Positions 25,394 to 34,143 of a DNA stretch of 62,323 nt are shown piece by piece; position 1 is the first letter of the stretch, and each line of letters starts with the position of its first letter. Source of the stretch: Thiemannella venezuelensis (GTDB lineage: Bacteria; Actinomycetota; Actinomycetes; Streptosporangiales; Streptosporangiaceae); contig NZ_JACHJJ010000036.1 of the NCBI RefSeq assembly GCF_014203605.1, positions 1 through 62,323 of the forward strand, given 5' to 3'. Position numbers and translations under genes: made by a program. Under the pieces are notes generated by a model. The model saw only the letters and a list, made by a program, of their open reading frames with translations, was not told the DNA's origin and did not search any database.

Positions 25394-26326
25394 ATGGCAC
25401 TGCTGAAATGGCCCAAGCCGGGCCGTAACGGGTCCGTGTCGTCCGAGGACGCGGCCGACGGCCGCATGCCGCTCATGGAGCACCTCCGCGAGCTGCGCAA
25501 CCGGCTGGTCATCGCCCTGCTGGGCCTGCTCGCGGGCATCATCCTCGGGTTCGTGTTCTTCGACCCGATCTGGAGCTTCATCTCCGCGCCCTACTGCAGC
25601 CTCCAGCAGTCGCAGCAGCTGCGCGGGGAGTGCACGTTCCTCATCCTCGGCGTGTTCGAGTCGTTCTTCGTGAACCTCAAGGTCGCCGCGATGTTCGGCC
25701 TGGTCGCGACGTCGCCGCTCTGGCTCTACCAGATCTGGGCGTTCGTCACGCCGGGCCTGTACCGCAACGAGAAGCGCTACTCGCTGACGTTCCTCGCGAT
25801 CGCCGTCCCGCTGTTCCTGGCCGGCGCGGCCCTGGCCTACTTCGTGATGGACACGGGCCTGGCCATCCTGCTCGGCTTCGCGCCGGACAACGCGATCCCT
25901 ACCATCACGCTCGACGAGTACCTCGGCTACGCGCTGGTGCTGCTCATCGTGTTCGGCATCTCCTTCGAGCTGCCGCTGCTGATGGTCTTCCTCAACGTCA
26001 TCGGCGTCCTGCCGCGCGCCACGGTGGCCAAGCACCGGCGCATGGTCATCTTCATCATGTTCGTCTTCGGCGCGATCGCCACGCCGGGCGGCGACCCGTT
26101 CACGATGATCGCGCTGGCGCTGCCGATGGTGATCCTGTTCGCCCTCGCCGAGGGGGTCATGCACCTGCGGGAGAAGCGGCGCTCCAAGGGCGAGGACTAC
26201 TCCCACCTCTCCGACGACGAGGCCTCCGACCTTCCCGACGCCTCCGGCGTCCCGGAGGCGGCCGACCTCCCGGAAGATGACTCTCCTCTCGATTTGAACA
26301 CGAACGGCACCGATCCGGCCCGGTAG
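25394..26326 (+). CDS. tatC: Sec-independent protein translocase subunit TatC
   Basis: 310 residues with six transmembrane helices. It shows the TatC hallmarks MPLMEHLRELRNRL at the N-terminus, FFVNLKVA, the ...WAFVTPGLYRNEKRY region and the conserved FGISFELP segment. TatC recognises twin-arginine signal peptides. The last about 45 residues are an acidic cytoplasmic tail. ATG start; 18 bp before the lipid kinase gene. Confidence 0.96.
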   Translation: MALLKWPKPGRNGSVSSEDAADGRMPLMEHLRELRNRLVIALLGLLAGIILGFVFFDPIWSFISAPYCSLQQSQQLRGECTFLILGVFESFFVNLKVAAMFGLVATSPLWLYQIWAFVTPGLYRNEKRYSLTFLAIAVPLFLAGAALAYFVMDTGLAILLGFAPDNAIPTITLDEYLGYALVLLIVFGISFELPLLMVFLNVIGVLPRATVAKHRRMVIFIMFVFGAIATPGGDPFTMIALALPMVILFALAEGVMHLREKRRSKGEDYSHLSDDEASDLPDASGVPEAADLPEDDSPLDLNTNGTDPAR

Positions 26327-26330
26327 GCGA

Positions 26331-26336
26331 TAAGTT
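26331..26336 (+). promoter_or_regulatory. Leaderless -10 for lipid kinase gene
   Basis: TAAGTT, seven bases before the GTG at 26344 and just after the tatC stop; there is no ribosome-binding site. Confidence 0.5.
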
Positions 26337-26343
26337 CCGATTT

Positions 26344-27219
26344 GTGCCCGGAGAGATCGCCGTCCTCGTCAATCCAGCCGCCCGGGGCGGCCGCTCGCGC
26401 GGCCTGCTGGCCCCGGTCCTGAACCGGCTCCGGCAGGGCGGGGCCGAGGTCTCGGTGCTCGTCGGAGAGTCCCCCCAGGACGCCCTGGAACGCGCCTGCA
26501 CCGCCGTCGCCGAGCGCCCCGACGCGCTGGTGGCCTTCGGCGGCGACGGCCTGGTCCACCTCGCCGTCCAGGCGACCGCCGGCACCGACGTGCCGCTGGG
26601 CATCATCCCCGCCGGGACCGGCAACGACATCGCCGACGCCCTCGGCCTGCCGAAGAAGGACCCGCTGGCCGCCGCCGACGTCGTGCTGCGCGGCCGGTCC
26701 CGCACGGTCGACGCCGCCAGGATCGGCCGGGACGAGTGGTTCGCCAGCGTGCTGTGCTGCGGGTTCGACTCCCGCGTCAACGAGCGGGCCAACCGGCTGT
26801 CCTGGCCTCCCGGCATGGCCAAGTACCTCCTCGCGCTGGTGGAGGAGCTGCGGCACTTCACGCCGATCCCGTTCCGGATCGACCTCGACGGGGAGGTCGT
26901 GGAGCGCGAGGCGATGCTCGTCGCGGTCGGCAACACCCGCTCCTACGGCGCCGGGATGCGGGTCTGCCCGGACGCCCTGCCCGACGACGGGCTGCTCGAC
27001 GTGATGATCCTCGGCGCGGTGCCCAAGGGCCGGTTCCTGCGCGCCTTCCCCAGCGTCTACAAGGGCACCCACGTCGGCCACCCCGCCGTCACGGTCACCA
27101 GGGCCCGCAGGGTGGCGCTGGAGGCCCCCGACGTGGTCGCCTACGCCGACGGCGAGCGGATCGGCCCCACCCCCCTGGTCTGCGAGGCCGTGCCCGGCGC
27201 GCTGAGGGTGCTGACCTGA
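26344..27219 (+). CDS. Diacylglycerol/sphingosine-kinase-family lipid kinase (DagK/YegS-like)
   Basis: 291 residues. Contains the NPAARGG N-terminal motif, the nucleotide-binding GGDG (FGGDGLVHLA) and PAGTGND, and the C-terminal beta-sandwich with YADGERIG. The family phosphorylates diacylglycerol or related lipids using ATP at the inner membrane face. GTG start supported by a leaderless -10 rather than a Shine-Dalgarno. Confidence 0.9.
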   Translation: MPGEIAVLVNPAARGGRSRGLLAPVLNRLRQGGAEVSVLVGESPQDALERACTAVAERPDALVAFGGDGLVHLAVQATAGTDVPLGIIPAGTGNDIADALGLPKKDPLAAADVVLRGRSRTVDAARIGRDEWFASVLCCGFDSRVNERANRLSWPPGMAKYLLALVEELRHFTPIPFRIDLDGEVVEREAMLVAVGNTRSYGAGMRVCPDALPDDGLLDVMILGAVPKGRFLRAFPSVYKGTHVGHPAVTVTRARRVALEAPDVVAYADGERIGPTPLVCEAVPGALRVLT

Positions 27220-27267
27220 GGCCCCGCAGGGGAGCGCACGGCGGACCGACCGGAATTGCGATATCGG

Positions 27268-27273
27268 TAGGCT
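27268..27273 (+). promoter_or_regulatory. Leaderless -10 for helicase gene
   Basis: TAGGCT, six bases before the ATG at 27280. Confidence 0.5.
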
Positions 27274-27279
27274 GAAGGT

Positions 27280-30009
27280 ATGACGACGCCCGCGGAACGC
27301 TATGCCGCCTTCCGTCAGAGCCAGGCCGAGAGCGGTCCGGCGCTGACCTCGTTCCGCGGCCTGTACGACTTCCAGCTGGACGAGTTCCAGCTCGACGCCT
27401 GCCGCGCGCTGGAGGCGGGCGACGGGGTCCTGGTGGCGGCCCCCACGGGGTCGGGCAAGACCGTCGTCGGGGAGTTCGCGGTCCACCTGGCGCTGGAGCA
27501 GGGCCGCAAGTGCTTCTACACCACCCCGATCAAGGCGCTCTCCAACCAGAAGTACAACGACCTGGTCAAACGGTACGGCGCCGCCAAGGTCGGCCTGCTC
27601 ACCGGCGACAACAGCGTCAACGGCGACGCCCCGATCGTCATCATGACGACCGAGGTGCTGCGCAACATGCTCTACGCCGGGTCCACCACCCTGGCGGGGC
27701 TCGGCTTCGTGGTCATGGACGAGGTGCACTACCTGGCCGACCGGTTCCGCGGCGCGGTCTGGGAAGAGGTCATCATCCACCTGCCCGAGTCGGTGCGGCT
27801 GGTCGCCCTGTCGGCCACGGTCAGCAACGCCGAGGAGTTCGGCGAGTGGATCGGCACCGTCCGCGGCGACACCTCGGTCATCGTCGACGAGCACCGCCCG
27901 GTCCCGCTCTGGCAGCACATGCTCGTCGGCCACCGCATCTACGACCTGTTCGTCACCGACGAGCACGGCGAGCGGCCGCTGGTCAACCCCAACCTGCTCC
28001 GCCTGGCCCGCGACGAGGAGCGCCAGGCCTACGGCAGGGGCCGCCGAGGCTACTCCCGCCCGCGCCGCCCCGGCCCGCCCAACCGGGCCGAGGCCATCGA
28101 GCGGCTCGACGCGGAGGGGCTGCTCCCCGCGATCACCTTCATCTTCTCCCGGGCCGGCTGCGACGCCGCCGTCCTGCAGTGCGTCTACGCCGGGCTGCGG
28201 CTCACCACCGAAGCCGAGCGCCACGAGATCCGGCAGATCGTGGACGAGCGCACCGCCCACCTGCCCGACGAGGACCTGGCCGTGCTCGGCTACCTCGAAT
28301 GGCGCGACTGCCTGGAGCGCGGCCTGGCCGCCCACCACGCGGGCATGCTCCCGACCTTCAAGGAGGTCGTCGAGGAGCTGTTCACCCGCGGCCTGGTCAA
28401 GGCGGTCTTCGCCACCGAGACCCTCGCGCTGGGCATCAACATGCCCGCCCGCTCCGTGGTGATCGAGAAGCTCGACAAGTGGAACGGCGAGACCCACGCC
28501 GACCTCACCCCCGGCGAGTACACCCAGCTCACCGGCCGGGCCGGACGGCGCGGCATCGACGTCGAGGGCCACGCGGTGGTCCACTGGCAGCCCGGCATGG
28601 ACCCGCTGCACGTCGCCGGCCTGGCCAGCACCCGCACCTACCCGCTGCGCTCCAGCTTCCGCCCCTCCTACAACATGGCCGTCAACCTCGTCGGCCAGGT
28701 CGGCAGGGAGCGGGCCAGGACGCTGCTGGAGTCCTCCTTCGCGCAGTTCCAGGCCGACCGGGCGGTGGTCGGCATCGCCAAGCAGCTGCGCCGCCACGAG
28801 GAGGCGCTGGCGGGCTACCAGGAGGCGATGACCTGCCACCTGGGCGACTTCCCCGAGTACGCCGCGCTGCGCAGGGCCCTGTCGGACCGCGAGGCCGAGC
28901 TGTCGCGCCAGCGGGGCGCGGCCCGCAGGCTCCAGGCGCTGCGCTCGCTGGAGGCGCTGCGCCCCGGCGACATCATCCGCGTGCCCGGAGGCCGCCGCGC
29001 CGGTCTGGCGGTCGTGCTGGATCCCGGCCTCAACTCCCGCGGAGAGGGCCCGTCCCCGCTGGTGCTCACCATCGGCAAGCAGGTCAAGAAGCTCTCGCCG
29101 GCCGACTTCCCGGTCCCGGTGGAGCCGGTCGAGCACCTGCGCATCCCGAAGAACTTCAACGCCCGATCCCCGAAGGAACGGGCCAACCTGGTCTCCTCCA
29201 TGCACGCCAAGATCGGCGACCGTGACTTCGGCAAGCCGCCGCGTGCCCGCGACCACGCCGCCGAGGACGAGGAGATCCTGCGCCTGCGCAAGGAGATCCG
29301 CCGGCACCCCTGCCACGGCTGCGACGAGCGGGAGGACCACGCCCGCTGGGCCGAGCGCTACTACAAGCTGCTGCGCGAGACCGAGGGCCTGCGCCGCAGG
29401 GTCGAGGGGCGCTCCCACGTCATCGCCCGCACCTTCGACAAGGTCTGCGGGGTGCTCGACCAGCTCGGCTACCTCGACGGCGAGACCGTCACCGCCGAGG
29501 GCCGCCGCCTGGCCCAGCTCTACACCGAGCTGGACCTGCTCACCGCCGAGTGCCTGCGCGCCGGGCTCTGGGACGATCTGGACCCGGCCGAGCTGGCCGC
29601 GTGCGTGTCCTCGCTCGTCTTCGAGTCCCGCCAGGCCGACGAGGCGCGCCAGCCGCGGATCCCGGCGGGCGGCGCCCAGCAGGCCCTGGCCGCGATGGTC
29701 CGCCTCTGGGGCGAGCTGGAGGCGATCGAGAGCGACCACGGGCTGGCGTTCATCCGGGAACCCGACTTCGGTTTCGCCTGGGCGGCCTTCCGCTGGGCCA
29801 AGGGCCACACCCTGGACGCCGTGCTCGGCGACGGGATCAACGGCTCCGAGCTGGCCGCGGGCGACTTCGTGCGCTGGGTCAAGCAGCTGCTGGACCTGCT
29901 CGGCCAGGTCTCCGACGCGGCCCCCCGCGACAGCAGGATCAGGAAGAACGCGGGCAAGGCGATGGAGGCCCTCCGCCGCGGCGTGGTGGCGTACTCCTCC
30001 GTCGGCTGA
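27280..30009 (+). CDS. Ski2/Mtr4-like superfamily 2 RNA helicase
   Basis: 909 residues. Q-like motif and motif I (AAPTGSGKT), Ia (TTPIKALSNQKYNDL), motif II DEVHYL, motif III SATVSNAEEFGEWIG, and domain 2 motifs (FATETLALGINMPARSVV, QLTGRAGRRGID) are complete. A Ski2-like C-terminal region includes an rRNA-processing arch-like segment and a DSHCT-type helical domain (LVFESRQADEARQ, FAWAAFRWAKGHTL). A CHGCDEREDH motif around residue 675 could bind metal. Such helicases beside tatAC/pafBC are common in actinobacteria; RNA turnover is the likely role. Confidence 0.93.
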   Translation: MTTPAERYAAFRQSQAESGPALTSFRGLYDFQLDEFQLDACRALEAGDGVLVAAPTGSGKTVVGEFAVHLALEQGRKCFYTTPIKALSNQKYNDLVKRYGAAKVGLLTGDNSVNGDAPIVIMTTEVLRNMLYAGSTTLAGLGFVVMDEVHYLADRFRGAVWEEVIIHLPESVRLVALSATVSNAEEFGEWIGTVRGDTSVIVDEHRPVPLWQHMLVGHRIYDLFVTDEHGERPLVNPNLLRLARDEERQAYGRGRRGYSRPRRPGPPNRAEAIERLDAEGLLPAITFIFSRAGCDAAVLQCVYAGLRLTTEAERHEIRQIVDERTAHLPDEDLAVLGYLEWRDCLERGLAAHHAGMLPTFKEVVEELFTRGLVKAVFATETLALGINMPARSVVIEKLDKWNGETHADLTPGEYTQLTGRAGRRGIDVEGHAVVHWQPGMDPLHVAGLASTRTYPLRSSFRPSYNMAVNLVGQVGRERARTLLESSFAQFQADRAVVGIAKQLRRHEEALAGYQEAMTCHLGDFPEYAALRRALSDREAELSRQRGAARRLQALRSLEALRPGDIIRVPGGRRAGLAVVLDPGLNSRGEGPSPLVLTIGKQVKKLSPADFPVPVEPVEHLRIPKNFNARSPKERANLVSSMHAKIGDRDFGKPPRARDHAAEDEEILRLRKEIRRHPCHGCDEREDHARWAERYYKLLRETEGLRRRVEGRSHVIARTFDKVCGVLDQLGYLDGETVTAEGRRLAQLYTELDLLTAECLRAGLWDDLDPAELAACVSSLVFESRQADEARQPRIPAGGAQQALAAMVRLWGELEAIESDHGLAFIREPDFGFAWAAFRWAKGHTLDAVLGDGINGSELAAGDFVRWVKQLLDLLGQVSDAAPRDSRIRKNAGKAMEALRRGVVAYSSVG

Positions 30010-30481
30010 CCGGCATGTCGTGCGCGGCCTCCCGAGGCGTCCGCGCCACTCCGCGTGACGGGTCCTCGCGCGTCGGCGTCCCGGCGGCGCTCTTTCGCGG
30101 ATCGCCCGTGGAGCGCGCCGCGGTCACCGGAGCCGTCCGGGCGGAGGCTCCCGGGGGCCCCGGCTCTGGCCCGCCGGATGACATTTGGTGACTCAGAGTG
30201 AGCACAACGTAACCATCGGGTCTGTTTTCCGGTGGGCCGTCGCGGAAATCCCCTTGTCACGATCCTGTCGGCCCACTTCCCTCAGCACGATCAGCCCCGT
30301 CGGGCCGATCCGGACCTGCCCCGCCGGACCGGCCCCCGAGACCCACCCGTCGGATCCGCCTGCGAAAGGAGCACATCCGCCAGAAAGACCCGACCCCCGC
30401 TGAAGAGGCCGCGCCCGGAGCCCCGGGCGCGGCCTCGCCCGTCCGGGCCGGCCCTGATCGGGAGCCGGGGACGGCTCCGCC
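30010..30481. other. Intergenic gap after the helicase gene
   Basis: About 470 bp with no supported gene. A moderately AT-rich stretch (30180-30260) and the terminator at 30405-30436 are the only structure seen. Confidence 0.5.
30405..30436 (-). terminator. Terminator downstream of LysR gene
   Basis: A perfect 14-bp stem (arm GAGGCCGCGCCCGG) with an AGCC loop, 46 bp past the minus-strand LysR stop. The dyad can act on both strands. Confidence 0.7.
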
Positions 30482-31441
30482 TCAGTCCGGGGCCGGCGGC
30501 CCGGTGCCGGGGAACCCGGGGAGGGGACCGTCCCCGGCGCTCGGCCCGTCCAGCGGGTTGACGGCCGCCAGCAGGTTCGCGACCAGAGGGGTCCGGTCGT
30601 TCCGGCGCCAGGCCACGGCGACCCGTGTGCGGGCGGTGCCGGGCTCGATCCCGCGGAAGGCGACGCCCCTGAGGCGGATGCGCCGGATGCTCGCCGGGGC
30701 CAGCGACACGCCCAGGCCGGCTCCCACCAGGGCGCACACGGTCTGCCACTCCACCGCGTGCTGGACGATCCGGGGCGTGAAACCGGACGCGACGCACAGG
30801 CCGGTGATCTGGTCGTGCAGCCGCGGGCCGGCGGCGCGGGGCAGCAGGACGAAGGGCGAGCCGGCCAGGTGCGCGACCGGTACGGCCCGCTGGGCGGCCA
30901 AGGGGTGCGCGGACGGCAGAACGGCCACGAAGGGCTCGCGGAGAACCGTCGCGAAGACGAGTTCCGCTTCGTCGGACGGGGGTTCGCGCAGCAGGCCGAC
31001 GTCGATGCTCCCGTCGTGCAGGGCGGCGATCTGCGGCGCGGTGGTCATCTCGCGGATGTCCAGGTGCACGGCGGGGAACCGCTCCCGGAAGGTGTGCAGC
31101 AGGCCGGGCAGGACGGTCAGGGCGAGGGAGGCGGAGAACCCGATCCGCAGGCGGCCGGCCCGGCCGCCGCCGACGGCCCGGGCCGCCGCCAGGCCGTCCG
31201 CGAGACCGGTCAGGACGCGGAGGGCGGCGGGCAGCAGTTCCCGGCCGGCCGGGGTGAGGGCGACGCGTCCCGGTCCGCGGCTGAACAGCGGGTGGCCGAC
31301 CCGGTCCTCCAGCCGGCGGATCTGCTGGCTCAGCGGGGGCTGCGCGACGCCCAGGCGGGCGGCTGCACGGCCGAAGTGGAGTTCCTCGGCGAGCACGACG
31401 AAGGCGTGCAGCTGCGGGAGAGGGAGTTCGGGGCGCTCCAT
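30482..31441 (-). CDS. LysR-family transcriptional regulator
   Basis: 319 residues. N-terminal winged helix (LHAFVVLAEELHFGRAAARLGVAQPPLSQQIRRLEDRVGHPLF) and effector-binding domain with the typical RLRIGFSASLALTVLPGLL start. The first residue is taken as the ATG at 31441 (MERPELPLPQLHAF), which puts the helix-turn-helix at its normal position; an earlier start would add 17 residues. It is divergent from a ridA-family gene across 72 bp and so probably controls it. Confidence 0.92.
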   Translation of the reverse strand: MERPELPLPQLHAFVVLAEELHFGRAAARLGVAQPPLSQQIRRLEDRVGHPLFSRGPGRVALTPAGRELLPAALRVLTGLADGLAAARAVGGGRAGRLRIGFSASLALTVLPGLLHTFRERFPAVHLDIREMTTAPQIAALHDGSIDVGLLREPPSDEAELVFATVLREPFVAVLPSAHPLAAQRAVPVAHLAGSPFVLLPRAAGPRLHDQITGLCVASGFTPRIVQHAVEWQTVCALVGAGLGVSLAPASIRRIRLRGVAFRGIEPGTARTRVAVAWRRNDRTPLVANLLAAVNPLDGPSAGDGPLPGFPGTGPPAPD

Positions 31442-31476
31442 ACGCCTAGAGATATCAGACCATGCATGTGACCGTA

Positions 31477-31506
31477 TTGGACGTATCTTCACTGCTCACC
31501 TAACGT
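31477..31506 (+). promoter_or_regulatory. ridA-family promoter, leaderless
   Basis: TTGGAC (31477-31482), 18-bp spacer, TAACGT (31501-31506), then seven bases to the ATG at 31514. CATGCATG at about 31461 in the same gap may be part of the LysR site. Confidence 0.6.
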
Positions 31507-31513
31507 TCGGCGC

Positions 31514-31903
31514 ATGACAGAGCGACGCGCGATCCTCAGCGGCTCGACGTTCGAGGAGCAGATCGGCTACGCCCGTGCCGTGGTCGACGGCGACCGGGTC
31601 CACGTGTCCGGGACGACGGGGTTCGACTACGCCGCCATGACCATCTCCGACGACGTGGTGGAGCAGGCGGAGCAGTGCCTGCGCAACATCGGGAGCGCGC
31701 TGGCCGAGGCGGGGTGCACCTTCGCCGACGTGGTGCGGGTGCGGTACCTGCTGCCCGACCGGGCCGATTTCGAGCCCTGCTGGCCGGTCCTGCGCCGGTG
31801 CTTCGGCGAGGTGCGGCCCGCTGCCACGATGCTCGTGTGCGGCCTCTCCGACCCCCGCATGAAGATCGAGATCGAGGTGGACGCGCGGCGGGCCGCCGGG
31901 TGA
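31514..31903 (+). CDS. RidA/YjgF-family enamine/imine deaminase
   Basis: 129 residues, the usual size. Family features include the opening strand, VSGTTGFD, QAEQCLRNIGSALAEAGCTFADVVRVRYLLPD, and the late AATMLVCGLSDPRMKIEIEVDA, where RidA proteins carry the substrate-contacting region. Canonical RidA has an Arg in the R-A-x-V motif; here the sequence is RPAATMLV, so Arg is retained. It would hydrolyse reactive enamine intermediates. Divergent from the LysR gene; transcript likely leaderless. Confidence 0.88.
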   Translation: MTERRAILSGSTFEEQIGYARAVVDGDRVHVSGTTGFDYAAMTISDDVVEQAEQCLRNIGSALAEAGCTFADVVRVRYLLPDRADFEPCWPVLRRCFGEVRPAATMLVCGLSDPRMKIEIEVDARRAAG

Positions 31904-31968
31904 CGGCCTGCGCGATCTCTGCGGTGGGGCGCGGCGCCGGGAGGCGGGCGGGTCGGACCCCCGCGCTC

Positions 31969-33081
31969 TCAGCCGGAGTGGAGGATCCGGAAGCGATCGG
32001 GTTCCGCCGGATCCCGATCGACGACCTGGACCGGCGCCCAGGCCCACTGCCGGACGCCGATGCCCGGCATGCGGGAGAACCGGATCCGCCCGCGGGTGCC
32101 TTCGACTGCGACGAGCGGCCAGGATCCGGCGGTGCGCTCCCGGTCCGCGCCGTGGGAACGCAGCACATCGGCGAGGACGACGATCGTGTCGTAGCCCTCG
32201 AAGGCGACGAAAGAGGGCGCCTCGCCCAGCCGCTCGCGGAGGGCCGCCTCGACCCGCGCACCCAGTGGGCCGAGACGCCCGGGCAGGTAGCGCAGGAACG
32301 GGATCGCGGCGCCGTCGTCGCCCAGCAGCCTCGCCCATTCGGCGAACTCCGGCTGCCCGGCCGGAGCGCCGATCATGACGTCGGCGAGACGCCGGTCGCG
32401 GCGGACGGCCGTGACGATCGGCACCGCCGGTTCCGGGTGGCCGACCAGGAGGAGGAGGGCCGTCGCGCGGCTGCCGAGGAGCTCGCCGCACACGGCCGCC
32501 GGGGTGAGCGCCCGCATGTCGAGTTCGATGACGGTTCCGCCGCGGGGAGCGAGGTGGTCGCGCAGGATGCGGGTGCCGGACGCCCAGTAGACACTCGGGT
32601 CGGCTGCTACGGCGATCCGGCTGTGGCCCGCGCGGAGGAGGAAGTCCGCGTAGATCCGCCAGCCGTGGGACTGCGCCGGGGCGAGACGCGCGACCCACTC
32701 CGTCGGTTGCTCGGTGAGCGCGTCGAGAACCGCCGACGAGCAGAGGAACGGCAGGCCGAGGGCGTCGGCCCTGGCAGCGGCGGCGCGGGCGACGACGCTG
32801 TGGTACTCCCCCGCCACGGCGGCCACGCCCAGGCGGGCCAGTTCGTCCACGGCCGCCGCGGCCTTCTGCGGATCGGCCGCGGTGTCCCGGACCACCAGTT
32901 CGAGCGGTCTTCCGGCGATCCCGCCGGCGTCGTTGACCTCGCGGGCGGCCAGTTCGAGCCCGGCGAGCAGGTGCCGGCCCGCCTCGGCCCAGCCGGGCCG
33001 GGTGAGCGGGACGAGGGCGCCGATCCGGACGGCCGGCCCGTCGGCCCGCTCCGTCCCGGATGGCGATGGCGGCGCATGCAT
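31969..33081 (-). CDS. Leu/Ile/Val-binding-like substrate-binding protein lacking a signal peptide
   Basis: 370 residues, Peripla_BP_6 fold (VRIGALVPLTRPGWAEAGRHLLAGLELAAREVNDAGGIAGRPLELVVRD is the family opening). No hydrophobic signal sequence and no lipobox precede it; residues 1-17 are polar. No permease or ATPase gene is adjacent. It may therefore be a cytoplasmic ligand-binding sensor or an orphan, or the true start may be missed. The ATG at 33081 follows GGGAGA. Convergent with the ridA-family gene. Confidence 0.8.
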   Translation of the reverse strand: MHAPPSPSGTERADGPAVRIGALVPLTRPGWAEAGRHLLAGLELAAREVNDAGGIAGRPLELVVRDTAADPQKAAAAVDELARLGVAAVAGEYHSVVARAAAARADALGLPFLCSSAVLDALTEQPTEWVARLAPAQSHGWRIYADFLLRAGHSRIAVAADPSVYWASGTRILRDHLAPRGGTVIELDMRALTPAAVCGELLGSRATALLLLVGHPEPAVPIVTAVRRDRRLADVMIGAPAGQPEFAEWARLLGDDGAAIPFLRYLPGRLGPLGARVEAALRERLGEAPSFVAFEGYDTIVVLADVLRSHGADRERTAGSWPLVAVEGTRGRIRFSRMPGIGVRQWAWAPVQVVDRDPAEPDRFRILHSG

Positions 33082-33196
33082 GTATCGGCGTCTCCCGTGT
33101 GACGATTCGGCGGCGGTTCGCCCGGATCGCAGCGTATTGCTTACCCGCGGCGGCGGCTCCGGCCGCCCCCGGCCGTCCGCTGCCCGTGGCCGCCGG

Positions 33197-34093
33197 TCAT
33201 GGGGCGCCGGGGGAGGCCTGGGCCCGGGAGGGCCGGGGGAGGGCGTCGAGGAAGACCCGGACGTGGGGGCGGCGGTCGCCCTTGCGCCAGGCGACGGCCA
33301 GCTCGGCCGGGGCCAGCCCGCCCACCGGCCGGTACACCATGCCCGGCCGCTTGTAGAGCGAGGCGTTGCCCTCCGCGAGCAGCGCGACCCCGAGGCCGCT
33401 GGTGATCGCCTCGAACGTCTCGTCGGCGGTGCTCGCCGTCACCGCGACGACCGGGTCGTCTTCCCTGGCGTCCCGGGCCAGCCAGAAGTCCCGCAGGGGG
33501 CCCGCGGCCGCGGGCAGCGCGATGAAGGGCTCGTCCCGCAGCTCGGCGAAGGGGATCTCCGCTCTGGCGGCCAGCGGGTGGGAGTCCGGCAGGGCGATGA
33601 CCCTGCGCTCGACGGACAGCACGCGGGTCTCCAGGCCCGGCGCCGCGGGCAGCCAGACGAAGGCCACGTCGGAGCTGCCGTCGGCCAGCCCCCCACTCGG
33701 GTCGGTCCAGTTGACCAGCCGCAGTGAGACCTCCCACCCCGGCATCGCCTCCCGGAACCTCCGCAGGGCCTCCTGCTGGATTCCCCTGCCGACGGCGGTC
33801 TGCATGCCGACGACCAGCGTGCCGCTGGGCGCCGCCGCCCGCGCGGCCCCGACCCCCTCGTCCCACCGCTCCAGCAGCTCGCGGGCGAACGGCAGCAGCG
33901 CCCGGCCCTGCCTGGTGAGCGTCACCCCGCTGTGCACCCGGTCGAACAGCGGGAAGCCGAGCCGCCCCTCCAACGCCCTGAGCTGCTTGGACAGCGCGGG
34001 CTGCGAGACGAACAGCCGCTGGGCGGCGCGGGTGACGTTGAGCTCCCCGGCCACGGCGACGAAGTAGCGGAGCTCACGCAGATGCACGTCCAT
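33197..34093 (-). CDS. LysR-family transcriptional regulator
   Basis: 298 residues. Winged helix MDVHLRELRYFVAVAGELNVTRAAQRLFVSQPALSKQLRALEGRLGF, then an effector-binding domain. The start codon lies inside a perfect palindrome (34092-34106) that fits a LysR T-N11-A site. It is divergent from the aldo/keto reductase gene, probably its target. Confidence 0.93.
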   Translation of the reverse strand: MDVHLRELRYFVAVAGELNVTRAAQRLFVSQPALSKQLRALEGRLGFPLFDRVHSGVTLTRQGRALLPFARELLERWDEGVGAARAAAPSGTLVVGMQTAVGRGIQQEALRRFREAMPGWEVSLRLVNWTDPSGGLADGSSDVAFVWLPAAPGLETRVLSVERRVIALPDSHPLAARAEIPFAELRDEPFIALPAAAGPLRDFWLARDAREDDPVVAVTASTADETFEAITSGLGVALLAEGNASLYKRPGMVYRPVGGLAPAELAVAWRKGDRRPHVRVFLDALPRPSRAQASPGAP

Positions 34094-34106
34094 AACCAGT
34101 GGTTAT
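34092..34106. promoter_or_regulatory. LysR-type operator overlapping the regulator start codon
   Basis: ATAACCA-G-TGGTTAT, a perfect 7-bp dyad containing TAACCAGTGGTTA (T-N11-A). The lysR ATG occupies 34093-34091, so binding should block its own expression. Confidence 0.6.
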
Positions 34107-34143
34107 CGCAGAAGGTCTTGGACGGCAAGGAGGGGCGGATCCC

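Noticed and set aside
26197-29808. 1203-codon antisense open frame over tatC, lipid kinase and helicase
   Set aside because: Long antisense frames are a by-product of GC-rich third positions; the plus strand has unmistakable family motifs.
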